Positions 43,856-53,995 of a stretch of DNA of 64,000 nt are shown here, in pieces. The translations under genes and the position numbers were made by a program. The notes beneath the pieces are model-generated. The model searched no databases and was not told the DNA's origin. It worked only from the letters and a program-made list of their open reading frames with translations. Source of the stretch: Arthrinium phaeospermum (lineage: Eukaryota > Ascomycota > Sordariomycetes > Amphisphaeriales > Apiosporaceae); the NCBI GenBank assembly GCA_006503535.1, contig QYRS01000003.1, forward strand, positions 2,728,001 to 2,792,000, written 5' to 3'. How positions within the stretch are numbered: the first letter of the stretch is position 1; each line of letters starts with the position of its first letter.

Positions 43856-46800
43856 ATGTCGGGCTTATTCGGGAACAAGCCCTCGCCGTTCGCCGCCTCT
43901 ACTGCTCCCACGACTACGGGTAGCAATTTGTTTGGCTCGACCACGCCGGCGCAGCCAACGCAAAATGCGACCAACCCAATCGGCCAGACCCCCAAGCCAG
44001 GAGGCCTCTTCGGCGCTCTTAGTGGTACGACGAACCAGCAGCAACAATCGTCCCCCTTCGCGAACACGACGACAACTCAACCCCAAACAGGCGGCAGTGT
44101 CTTCGGTTCAACCCTGACAGCCCCGAACCAACCGACCAACCCATCGCCATTCGGCTCATTGGGGCTTTCCACGAACAACCAAGGAACAGCAGGTCTGTTT
44201 GCTGCTTCACAGCAGCAGTCAGGTGGCGATGCTTCCAATGCGCAATCGCAGGGCCCCACGACTGGCTATTTCGACAGCCTGCTAGCCAAGAGCAAGAAAC
44301 AAGCCGCTGGCGAGACAGCCCTCGAGGACCTTCCCAGCCTCCAGCTTGGCTTGGGCGACTTGCGTCAGAAGCTCCGGAACCTTGGCCCACGTGCGCAGGA
44401 CCCTCTCCAAAGTAACAGGGCTCAGTATATGCTGGCTGCCTCGGGTGTTGATCCAGGCGCAGCTGTGAAAGACCTGAACTACTTCGATATCCAAGCCGGT
44501 CGCGTCGAGAGACCGGTCTCCAACAATGGCCCCTCTGAGCTAGACGTCGATACATACCTTGCCAACCTACAGACCAAAACAACACTCAGCATGATCGCAG
44601 AAGGACTGGAGAGGTCAGCCAAGGAGTTCGATAATTTCCTCGAAGATAATATCACGATGGAATGGGATGCGCAGAGGAAGCGAATTTACGAACACTTTGG
44701 AATCCAAACGAGAGATAGCGGCCCTGACAACAATGCTGGCGCGCCCAGGGAGTCCGTAGGAGGCTTTGGCCGCTCTCGACGAACCAAGGCCGCGCGCTCA
44801 ACTCCAACTGGCGACCGAGCTAGTACTTTAGGCAGATCAGTTCTACAGAAGTCCGTCATTGGTACACCCAGCAAGATTGGTTCCCACCAACCCGAGTTCA
44901 CCGATGTGGAAAACCAATCTGGAAAGAATACATCGATGGGTGGCTCTGCTTCCGTGGACGACCGGTTCTTGCGAGAGAAGCAGGGAAAGCTCGCCGACAA
45001 GGTTCGGGAGCTTAACCGACATCGACTGGAGCAAAGACCTTACCCCCTGCTCCACGAGTTGTGCGACGTCGAGGGCAGGTCTGGTGACCGACACGCACAA
45101 CAGGTTGTCGAGGCGTACCAGGCCGTAATCTCCATGGTCGGTGAGAACCCAGAAGCAGAGTCGTTTACAAATAATGCCACCCCTAAAGAACGTCAATTTG
45201 CCAAGCTTTACCTCGAAGGACAAAGCAACTCCCCGCCAGCTGTGGAGATGCGAAAGAGGATTCTCAAGGGCGCCAATGAGTTTTTGGAGAACAAGTTCTT
45301 TACGGAAGTTGAGACGCTCATCACAAAATACCCTCGCGAAGCAAACCTTGGCGGCCGCCCTGATGTCGTGAGCAAGATCAAGGCGTACGTTCGCCTGCGC
45401 CATGCGCGCAGGGACCTGGTGCCAGACAACACCGAGCTTCAGCAAGTCGGTGGCGAGTATATCTGGGCCCTGATTTTCTATCTCCTCCGATCTGGTCACG
45501 TCACTGAGGCGGCCGAGTATGTTAAGGCAAACTCGACGATATTCCGCACAATTGACCGCACCTTCTCGTCATACTTGCTTGAGTATGCGTCAAACGAAGA
45601 CAGACGGCTGAGACGTCAACTACAAGAGCGTTGCAACAACGAATACACGCAACGAGCCCGCAACGCCCCTGAGAACAGCATTGACCCATTCCGCATGGCC
45701 TGTTACAAGATTATTGGCCGTTGCGAGATCAACAACCGGCAGCTCGAAGGATTGAACACGGAGATTAACGACTGGATATGGCTGCAATTCAATCTTGCTC
45801 GGGAATCCGACAAGACAGGAGATCTCCAGAGTGAATCCTTCACGCTGGTCGATCTGCAACAGACCATTCGCGAAATCGGCGCCAAGCACTTCCCCAAGAC
45901 GCCAGCCGACGATACAAACGGCACCTTTGGCATGTATTTCTTCCTGCAGGTCTTGTCAGGCCAATTCGAGCAGGCGATCCAGTACCTGTACCCCTTCTCT
46001 TACGTTGATGCCGTCCATTTTGCGATTGGTCTCGAATTCTACGGTCTCCTGCGGCCTGCCGATCCTTTCGCGAACCCCAACGACCTTGTTACTTTCAACA
46101 CTCGAAACCAAGCTCAAGTCAGCTTTGGCAGGATGTTGGGTTACTACACGCGTGACTTCAGAGCAGCTGATGTCGGGTCAGCGGTTGACTATCTGGCATT
46201 GATGTGCCTTAACGCAGATCTAGATGGCGAGGCCGGAAGCCAGCAAGCCGAGCTGTGCCATCTTGCCCTTCGCGAGCTTATCCTTGAGACACGGGAGTTC
46301 AGCAAGCTGATTGGCGATATTCGACCCGATGGGCGTCGTATCGTCGGCTTGGTCGAAGAACGTGGCCCGCTTATTGGGCTTCGTGAAGAGGACGACTTCG
46401 TCAAAGCGGTTACGCTGCAAGCTGCCAGATATGCGGACGACAATGGGAGAACGACGGACGCAGTGCTCTTGTACCATCTCGCAGAAGACTACGACAGTGT
46501 GGTGACGATTGTGAGTCGGGCGCTGAGCGAGGCTATCTCGCTCGATATCGGCGAAGATCCGATGCGACTGCAACCAGTCAAGCCTCGAGCAGGTGGCAAA
46601 GAGGACGAGGTTCAGCCCGGCAGCAGTCTCAGTCTGGCCTCGATCGATGACCCAGTGGACCTCGCGAGGACCATGATGGGCATGTACGGAAAGGATGCCA
46701 TGTTCTACACCAAGATCGAAGAACACAACCGAATCGCTTGCCATCTCCTACTGCAGATGAGCGAAATCAAGGGCATGGTAGAAAGCGGCCAATGGCCAGA

Positions 46801-47195
46801 GAGTCTAGACGTAAGTGACATAACCTGGATTGGATTGCGAAGCGAACAGAGTCGGTTAACTAACTTGTCTACAGAGAATCCGAGTGCTGGAGATCCTTCC
46901 TCTGGACGCCATTGGCGACCCGGCTATCATCCGGCACTATGCGTCCAAGTTCTCTGGGTTATCTCAAAGCGTATCGATGAATGTGCCGAATTTGCTGATG
47001 TGGACTTTGGCATGCTGCATGAAGCAGAAGGAGCGGCTCATGAGCGGACAGTACAGCGGCAACGAAGGCACGCGGCGCATGATGTATAACGGACTCAAGC
47101 AGATGACGATGGACTTGACGACGTACACGAGTCAGCTCAAGTACCGCTTCCCGCCTCACATCCACCAAGCACTGGCCAGAGCCTCGGCGGACTAG
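43856..47195 (+). CDS. NIC96: Nucleoporin NIC96 (inner-ring scaffold of the nuclear pore)
   Basis: Exons 43856..46810 and 46875..47195 (64-nt intron, GTAAGT...TACAG); 1091 residues. Nic96 anchors the Nsp1-Nup57-Nup49 channel complex to the Nup188/Nup192 inner ring. Residues 1 to ~130 are Asn/Gln/Thr/Pro-rich with FG-type dipeptides (SGLFGNK, NLFGS, GGLFGAL, VFGS, PFGSLG). Then comes a short helical motif near FDSLLAKSKK, a coiled segment (LDVDTYLANLQTKTTLSMI in parts) and a long all-helical ACE1-type solenoid to the C-terminus (for example LWALIFYLLRSG-like WALIFYLLRSGHVTEAAEY, and FLQVLSGQFEQAIQYLYP). Yeast Nic96 is about 839 residues, so this copy is longer, mostly at the N-terminus. The intron has no stop in the upstream frame and only shifts the frame afterwards. 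Confidence 0.93.
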
Positions 47196-47863
47196 GTATT
47201 AGCCGAAGACTCGGCGCAGGAAGATTTGGAGGGATAATGAGAGGACAGGTAATTCAGGCGTAGAAAGGCAAAAGGGAGAGAGAGAAAAAGAAAAAAAGCA
47301 TTATTAGATTCCTTGGCCGTAGCAAAGCTGCATGATTTCCACACAGAGATTTGACCAAACCCCATGAATATATCGTATCGCATCATGCTAGGCGGGCTTA
47401 GCTAGGTTAGTCGGGACGACGAAGCACAGGCTCACAGGCACAGGCACAGGGCCATCTACCCACTTAAAGTTAGCGTGACTCAGGCGCCGATCGATCTGGG
47501 TGGCCCCCCCGGTCAGTCAGTTGCGCCAGTGCTTTCAAAGGCCCGTCTTCTGTCCAGTCGATACCAGGAATTTTCTCCGGGCGACTCCCCGGCACTGCGA
47601 TTGCTGCTGCTTACCACTTGCTTACTTGACCAACCTGCACCTGGGCTCACACTGCAGTACGACAGCAATGCCGCTACGGCTGCCACTCTCCGTTTCGGCA
47701 TTTCCGATTGCGGCCTGATGAGCCAATCCATTTCGTTATCCTCCTTGGTTCAGTAAATGCCATAGCCCCAATAGGAAGGTTCCCTTGTCTATCTTTTTTT
47801 TCCCGCCTTATCGGGGGCTTGGGGTCAGGGCCGCCTGCGTGGTCCCGTTGGGAGGGCCAGAGA
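47196..47863. other. NIC96 3' flank and bZIP gene promoter/leader
   Basis: 668 bp, no gene. A-rich purine tract about 47272-47300 (NIC96 3' side) then a C/T-rich region with a T-run near 47792. Confidence 0.5.
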
Positions 47864-49975
47864 ATGCCGTCGCCTGCAACCGCCTCTTCATGCCAACCAC
47901 AACATCGCCATAATCCCACTGCCGCTGCCGCTACCACCACCACCGCCACCTCTTCAGCCGCCCCTTCCGCCGACTCCCACACGCCCGCCGCCTCCATCGG
48001 CTCGCCCTCGGCTGCTGCCTACCACACCACCGGCCATAAGCGAGGCCTGTCGCAATCCCTTGACGGCCATTCGCCCGCCGAGTCCAACGCCTCCTCGCCG
48101 CATCCCCTCCGAGACAACACCTCGGCCCCCGATGACCAGAGGGCTAAGAAACGGAAGCCTGGGCCGGGCTCCAGAGGCGTAGCGAACCTCACGCCCGAGC
48201 AGCTGGCCAAGAAACGCGCCAATGGTATGTCATCATCATCGTGGTTGCTTTTTTTTTTTTGTATTTTTTTTTCTATTTTGGCCGTATGTTCCGGCCACTA
48301 TGTCCTTGTCCTCTCGGTGGAGATGGTGCCACTTGCCTGCGTTGCACCTGCCCGGATCGGCATATACTCCCCCACACTATACTATAGTTGGATCGTATGA
48401 CGGAAGGGCTGTGGTACTTTGCTACGCAAGCTGGTCTATGGCATAGCATTCACGTTGCTAACCACCCGGTCCTCCGTTGTGTAGACCGAGAGGCCCAGAG
48501 AGCCATCCGTGAGCGGACCAAGAATCAGATCGAGGCCTTGGAGAAGAGGATTCGCGACTTGACCTCGCAGCAGCCCTACCAGGAGCTTCAGGCCGTGATA
48601 CGTGCCAAAGAAGAGGTCGAGGCTGAAAATGCCGATCTCAAGAATCGGATGGCCTCTATTGTGTCCTTGATCCAACCGGTATTGAGAACTCCACAAGGTC
48701 AGCATATATCGCCCACCTGGACTCTGAGCCGGGCGGCTAACTGTAATTCCAGCGGGTGATGGGGCAGGAGCATATAGTGCGCCTCCTGTGCAGTCTTTCA
48801 TGAGTGCGCAGGTAGCTCCGCCTAGCCAGTCTCACTTGTCCGCTCCAACCACTTCGACGCCGCCGAGCACAGCTTCGCCCACCTCGGCTGAGCAGTCATG
48901 GCAGCCCTCAGGCGCCCACAGCACGGGATCCTCGGTACAGGCCAGTCCCAACTTTGCCCAGGTAAAGCTGATCGGTCAGCAACGAGCGCAAGCCCTCGAG
49001 TTGGGTGCCGGCGAGCAGCTGAGATTGGATTTTCTGTTGGATTCGTCGTCTGCACACAAGCTGAACCGGATGCAGACCGGCGTCAACGGGGCGCAAGACT
49101 CGCCTGCCTACAGCCACTTACCTATGAAGCATGACTGGAACGGGATTCCGATCCCAACCGCGCGGTCAGGCTCTTTGGCACAACCCCTGCCGCAGCCCCA
49201 AACGCATCATCCGTATGAAAATGGTGGACAGGCGGGACACGATCAGGACTCCTCCTGGATGGCATTGTCGGGACCAAAGAACTGTGGTCCGACGTGTCCC
49301 CTCGACAGCCTTCTTCTCGACTTCCTCCACGAACGGCGACAGCGTGCCGCGGAAGGCGTCTCGACGCACGAAATCGTCGGCCCCCGCTACCCGTCTGTCT
49401 CGTCGCTTCTTAATCCCGCCAACAGCGCCTACTCTCACCCCCTCTCCAAGGTATTCACTGACATCCTGGCCACCTTTCCAGGGATTTGCGGATTGCCTGA
49501 GCGCGTTGCGGTTTTGTATGTCATGTTCCTCGTGATGCGCTGGCAGATTTCGCCGTCCAAGGAGAACTACGATCTGCTGCCGTCCTGGGCGCGCCCCCAG
49601 CCCTCCCAGGTCTACATCAGTCACCCGGCCTGGATAGACCACTTGCCCTTCCCCCACATGCGAGAGCGCATGGCCAAGGACTACAACCCGGCAGACTACT
49701 TCTTCGAGAACTTCTTCATCCCCTTCACCACCACGCTGAGCCTGAACTGGCCGTATGAAGAGACGGACTGTCTGCTGCAGAGCCCCGACGGCGACGAGCT
49801 GCTCATTAACCCCGTGTTTGAGCGGCACATGCGGCGTCTGGAGAACTGGACCCTGGGCGATGCGTTCCACCAGACCTTTCCTCAGCTCAACGGGACGTAC
49901 AACCTCAAACGAGACGGGAGTATAGCTCGAAACAACCGCGACGGCAGCTTGGAAGTCCGGCCAGGCGGGGGCTGA
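47864..49975 (+). CDS. bZIP-type transcription factor with DUF3425 domain
   Basis: Exons 47864..48224, 48485..48697 and 48753..49975; introns 260 nt (GTATGT...TGTAG, with two long T-runs) and 55 nt (GTCAGC...CCAG); 598 residues. The N-terminal 100 residues are Ala/Thr/Ser/Pro-rich with KKRK. The basic region and zipper read LTPEQLAKKRANDREAQRA and IRERTKNQIEALEKRIRDL, with NxxxAxxxR spacing and heptad Leu/Ile. Then comes a Ser/Pro/Thr-rich linker and a C-terminal DUF3425 domain: CPLDSLLLDFLHERR, FPGICGLPERVAVLYVMFLVMRWQI (in parts), PSQVYISHPAWIDHLPFPHMR and a final WTLGDAFHQTFP. This pairing is common in Pezizomycotina; targets are unknown. ATG 47864 is the first in frame. The donor GTCAGC of intron 2 is weak, but splicing there is needed to keep the frame. 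Confidence 0.88.
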
Positions 49976-50578
49976 TGTGTGTGATGATGCGGTACTACCC
50001 TAGCCCGGTCGATATGTTTGATTGTTTGGATCGAAGGTGGTGGGTATAATGGTGTGTAAGAGAACGGTGATGTCCAATCACACCTGTACAAGAAAAACAA
50101 GAGTATCAGTGCATTGCATAGTCACCGGAGTTCTGTTGGATGTCGGACATTTCCTGCTTTTCGGCGTTTGTTGTATGGCGGCTGTTGTTGTTTGGAACTG
50201 GTACGGATACATGAGGGCCGGTACGGACTGGCGAGGGCGGCGTTGGCATCTGCCGCGTCATCCTGGGGTCGGTTCCCGGTCACTGGGTAGGTGTCATTAT
50301 ATTCGGTGGTCGAGCAAGAAGGGCCTGGGCGATGCATGAGAATTGATCTGGCCTTGTATTTACGTTATGATGTGTGTGTGTATATCTCTCTTTCCTGTCC
50401 AGTTTACATTCAAGTCTGGGCATGACTACAATGCACTGGCAGGCAGTGTGATAGCAGACAGCGTAACGTAATCTATGTTGGTAATACAAAAAGTCATCAT
50501 AACAAACACAGGCAGATGCTGCCCACGATGCTGTACGTCAAATTTATCGATACAAGGAACGGGCTGCCACCCACCATC
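49976..50578. other. Convergent 3' region, bZIP gene and DCAF4-like gene
   Basis: 603 bp between facing gene ends. Contains a TGTG repeat around 50370-50382; no gene. Confidence 0.5.
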
Positions 50579-52420
50579 TTATGCCTCATCGTCCAGGTTC
50601 CTCACGCCAAAGGAGTAGGTGTGGAGGTTGCTGCCGTTTCCGACAAAGAGTGTGGCATGATTATCCCGCGGCATCGTCTCGAACTGGAGTGACTGGATGA
50701 CGCCACGGTGCGACCGGATCTGGTCAATGTCCGGCGACTGCAGGCGGTGGCCCGTCTTGGTGGAATAGACGGCCACTTTGCCGTCGTCATGGGCAGCCGC
50801 CACGATGCCCTTCTCCCGATCGACGTCGAGCCCGATCTGTATATGCGGGCCGTTGCGATAATCGGGAAACTGGACCACTGGCGTAACGTGTGCGAGGGTA
50901 GGGTGGCGCCGATTCGCTCGCGCGTTGTTGTTGTGGTGGTTGCTGCTGCTGCTGCTGCGCAGCATGCGGACGTCGTAGACGGCCATGGCGTTCTTGAGGC
51001 CGCTGACGAGGACGTTGTGCTCGTTCATGGACTTGATGTGGGTTATGGGAGAGCCGAGCCTCTTGGAGACGTTCCGGGTATCGTCGTTGCGATCGCGGAC
51101 ATCCTTGATCGAGAGGTGTCCCGGGCGCCCTCCGGCCAACAGGATCGATGGATGCTCATCCATAAACTCCAGGGCAAATATATCACGATAGATCCTATCG
51201 ATTCCCGATGTCAGTATCACATCCTTCTATGGGGTAAACAGCCCGTTTAGAGAAGGGATAAAGGCAACTGCGGAGTAATGCTTGGGTTGAGCACCCGAGA
51301 GGCACTTACTCTGCGTAGGTTGTGGCGTGGATCGAGGGTGCCAACCACCGGGGGTCTCTTTCGGCATCCCATTGCAAAATGCCACGATTAGTCCCAATCG
51401 CACACACGGTAGATGAGGCAGCTGGCCCGGGGGCAATAACGTTGATCTGGTAGTCCGTGATTTTGCGGTTGTGGCCGGGGATGCGCACGTTGGTAAAGGG
51501 GCTTTCGGAGTCTCCCACTCCCCATCCAAGAAGCCACTGGGGGGTTGTTGCTGTGGAGTTTTCGGGTGCTTCGAGAGGCCGGAACCTCCAAAGTGACATA
51601 TCCCTGCCAGGGGCGCGGCTCGCGACCAGGACGGTCGTGGAGGGCTTATGGAACTTAATGTCTGATATTTGTGACACTGCCAGCTCGTTGTAGGGGTTGC
51701 CGCGGGGCGTGTTGTAGTTGGCAAGCAACTGTCGATGGGCCCTAAAGCAACATAGATAGATGTCAGATGATGAGAGACAGCGCCTTCAGCCCAGGAGCCG
51801 GGCGATTTTAGCACTCACCTTCCATTGCGATCCCTAGGGATGTATGTCGAGAATAGCAGCAGCTCATCCAAGGCTAGTACAACGTCAGAAAATGGCTCGG
51901 GAGGTCGTATAATTTCTGCCATCGCACCGCGGCCACAGTCCAACTTACTCGCATATGCTACTCCCAGCCCCGTCTTGGTATCGGCGCCAATAACGCACAG
52001 TTGCTGGATGTTGGTGCTCGAGCGCCAGCGGGCATCGGCCAGGGGAAGGACGCCCTTCTCGACGATACCCTTGGCATAGCCGGCCTGCTGGACATCTCGG
52101 CGGACAAGGCCATACTCGCGGGCATAGACCCCTCCTATCAAGGCATCGTTCATGAGGCGGGAGCGTTTCAGCCGTCCCTTTTCCAAGCTCAGCCGCTGGA
52201 GGACGGCCGCGGCCTCCTGGCTCTCCAGCCGGCGCTTCTTGACATTGTCAGAGGAATAGGCCGAGGTCGAAGGGGCGGTCCGGCTACTTTCCACTTTGAA
52301 ATAGCGTTTCTTCTCTTCATCTGCTGGTTTGTTAGTAAAGAAATCCGGTATACAGGGTACCACGGATGGCCCGGACGAGGGTCATGACTTGCCGTAGAAG
52401 TAACCTGGGATCTCCCTCAT
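50579..52420 (-). CDS. DCAF4-like WD-repeat protein with a GC-AG first intron
   Basis: Minus-strand exons 52420..52393 (28 nt), 52320..51949, 51873..51819, 51741..51310 and 51194..50579; 500 residues. The start MREIPGYFYDEEKKRYFKVE (20 residues) is the LPGYYFDxExxRYFK motif of DCAF4-type proteins and is created only if exon 1 uses donor GCAAGT; the intron has CTAAC and CAG at its end. Later segments with WD-repeat character: TVCAIGTNRGILQWD, DIFALEFMDEHPSILLAGG, SPITHIKSMNEHNVLVSGLK, AVYDVRM, KVAVYSTKTG and FVGNGSNLHTYSF. DCAF4 is a substrate receptor of CUL4-DDB1 ubiquitin ligases in animals; the role in fungi is inferred. Intron 2 (75 nt, GTAAGT...ACTAG) is stop-free and a multiple of three, so retention would add 25 residues. 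In exon 5 the acceptor GATAG|G is the one that restores the frame. Confidence 0.78.
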
Positions 52421-53039
52421 TGTCACTGGCACTATTGCAGGGCATCGCAAACGTGAGGTCGAGGTGCCAGCGAAAAACTCTGCAATGGTCGCAGTGAGTA
52501 ATCTTCTTCCCTCCCCAGTATTCAATACGTCGCCCCAAGTTTGGCTTTGGGAGAAGCCAGGTACGCGAGATCACGTGATGGTTCTCGCGATGATTTTTGT
52601 ATGGGGTCGTGTCGATAGTGATAGCGATAGTGAAGCCCGGTGGTTACGTAGTTGTACGTTGTTGGGCGCATTACTCGTATGACCAGTGAGGCGAGCAAGC
52701 TGCAGTACAGCGAACAAGCTCCCAGCTAGCTACGTATGCAGCTCCCTAGCTCTCTAGCTACCCCTCACCTAAATTGGGGAAACCAGACAGACACGCTCAC
52801 ACTCAGTGCAGTCAATACTTGTAACCCCTCCATCCGCCTCCAACTCGCAACCTTAGACACACCTCTCAATACTCCCTCCTATACACACCACCTATAACCA
52901 AACATGTAAGTCAACCAACCGTCAAGGGGACAAAGGAAAAAAGTGCCTGCATGCATGCAAATTCGCAAAGCGCATTGATCGACACCCATCTAACCTCCGA
53001 GATCCCCCAGCAACAGCACCCCCCCAAACAACCGCCAAG
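52421..53039. other. Divergent promoter, DCAF4-like gene / ABM gene
   Basis: 619 bp shared upstream region. The right half is C/A-rich and contains a probable 5'-UTR intron of the ABM gene (52906..53010). AGCTAGCT-type short palindromes occur at 52724-52760. Confidence 0.5.
52906..53010 (+). promoter_or_regulatory. Probable 5'-UTR intron of the ABM gene, removing an ATG-TAA element
   Basis: GTAAGT at 52906, CTAAC at about 52990-52994 and CCCCCAG ending at 53010 make a good 105-nt intron 29 bp before the coding ATG. The donor is embedded in ATGTAAGT, so the unspliced leader has a start codon directly followed by a stop (52904..52909) that splicing destroys. Confidence 0.5.
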
Positions 53040-53462
53040 ATGGTCTACACCCTCACCGTCCACATGTACGCCAAGGACGATGCCGAGTGCATCGAGAAGC
53101 TCAAGCTCAAGCTCATCGAGGCCGCCCGCGTCTACCGCAACGACAAGGAGACCGTCGACTGGTTCGTCATGCAGGACGTCAAGGACCCCCGCGCCTTCAC
53201 CGTCGTCGAGCGTTTCGAGCAGGAATCCGTACGTTCCATCCATCCCCCGTTGTTCCTCTCCTCCCCTCCTACAGCTACGACAATGAGACAGTGAGCTGAC
53301 AAGACAATCTACCTTGTCGTAATGTAGAGCCAGAAGTACCACTTGGAGAACCCTTACTGGAAGACCTTCGACCCGTACGTGATTCCTCTGTTGGCCAAGG
53401 ACATGGACCTGCGCAGACACGAAGAGCTCGACACCAGCAAGGACGTTGTTGTGCCCCAGTAA
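53040..53462 (+). CDS. Small antibiotic-biosynthesis-monooxygenase (ABM) fold protein
   Basis: Exons 53040..53228 and 53328..53462 (99-nt intron, GTACGT...TGTAG); 107 residues. The sequence begins MVYTLTVHMYAKDDAE and continues with a helix (CIEKLKLKLIEAARVYRNDKE in parts), WFVMQDVKDPRAFTVVERFEQESS, then YHLENPYWKTFDPYVIPLLA. This is the ferredoxin-like alpha/beta layout of dimeric ABM proteins: edge strand, long helix, D/N-P-x-x-F-x-x-x-E-x-F, then a helix with H. Fungal members include small oxygenases and proteins of unknown role; the substrate cannot be told. The length is normal for a one-domain ABM. A 5'-UTR intron is likely just upstream. Confidence 0.75.
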
Positions 53463-53995
53463 GCTATATGTATACAAGATATGATATGAACAGATAGGGT
53501 CAGCCTACATAATCAAGCTCCAACAAAAACCTTTATATATTATCCGTCCTTTATATATAGCCACTAGAGATGTGTAGACTACACGTACAACGCGATGAGA
53601 TGTGGAATGTGAAATGCAACACAACGTTAGTACAGTAACAGCCCCGCCACATGATATGCTACCAACGATGAACGTAACGATTAACTCAACGGCGGACTGC
53701 AATTGAAGTACACCATAATCTACCTTACAATCCCGAATCACATGCCACAGCAACGAAAAGCAGTGTAGTTATTTTATACTTTTTTCATTAGGTCTTCTAG
53801 AAACTAGACTAGGGAAATCTGTAGATGGGTATAGTATCCCCGGGGCACAAGGACTCGCAGTATTAGGCAAGTCGGTGGCCGCTTATACAGGTAAACAAAA
53901 GGAGTGTGATGGTCCCCACAGGAGTCCGTCACAAGCAAGAATTCCCCGACGGTGCTGGCGATCAATTTGCGCCGCCCGTTTCATGGCGGGGTAGT
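53463..53995. other. Convergent 3' region between ABM gene and PMA1
   Basis: 533 bp between facing ends, A+T-rich on the ABM side; no gene seen. Confidence 0.5.

Noticed and set aside
52332..52574. Alternative longer N-terminus for the DCAF4-like gene (ATG 52574)
   Set aside because: It is in a different frame from the conserved IPGYFYDEE motif and cannot be joined to it by a valid intron.
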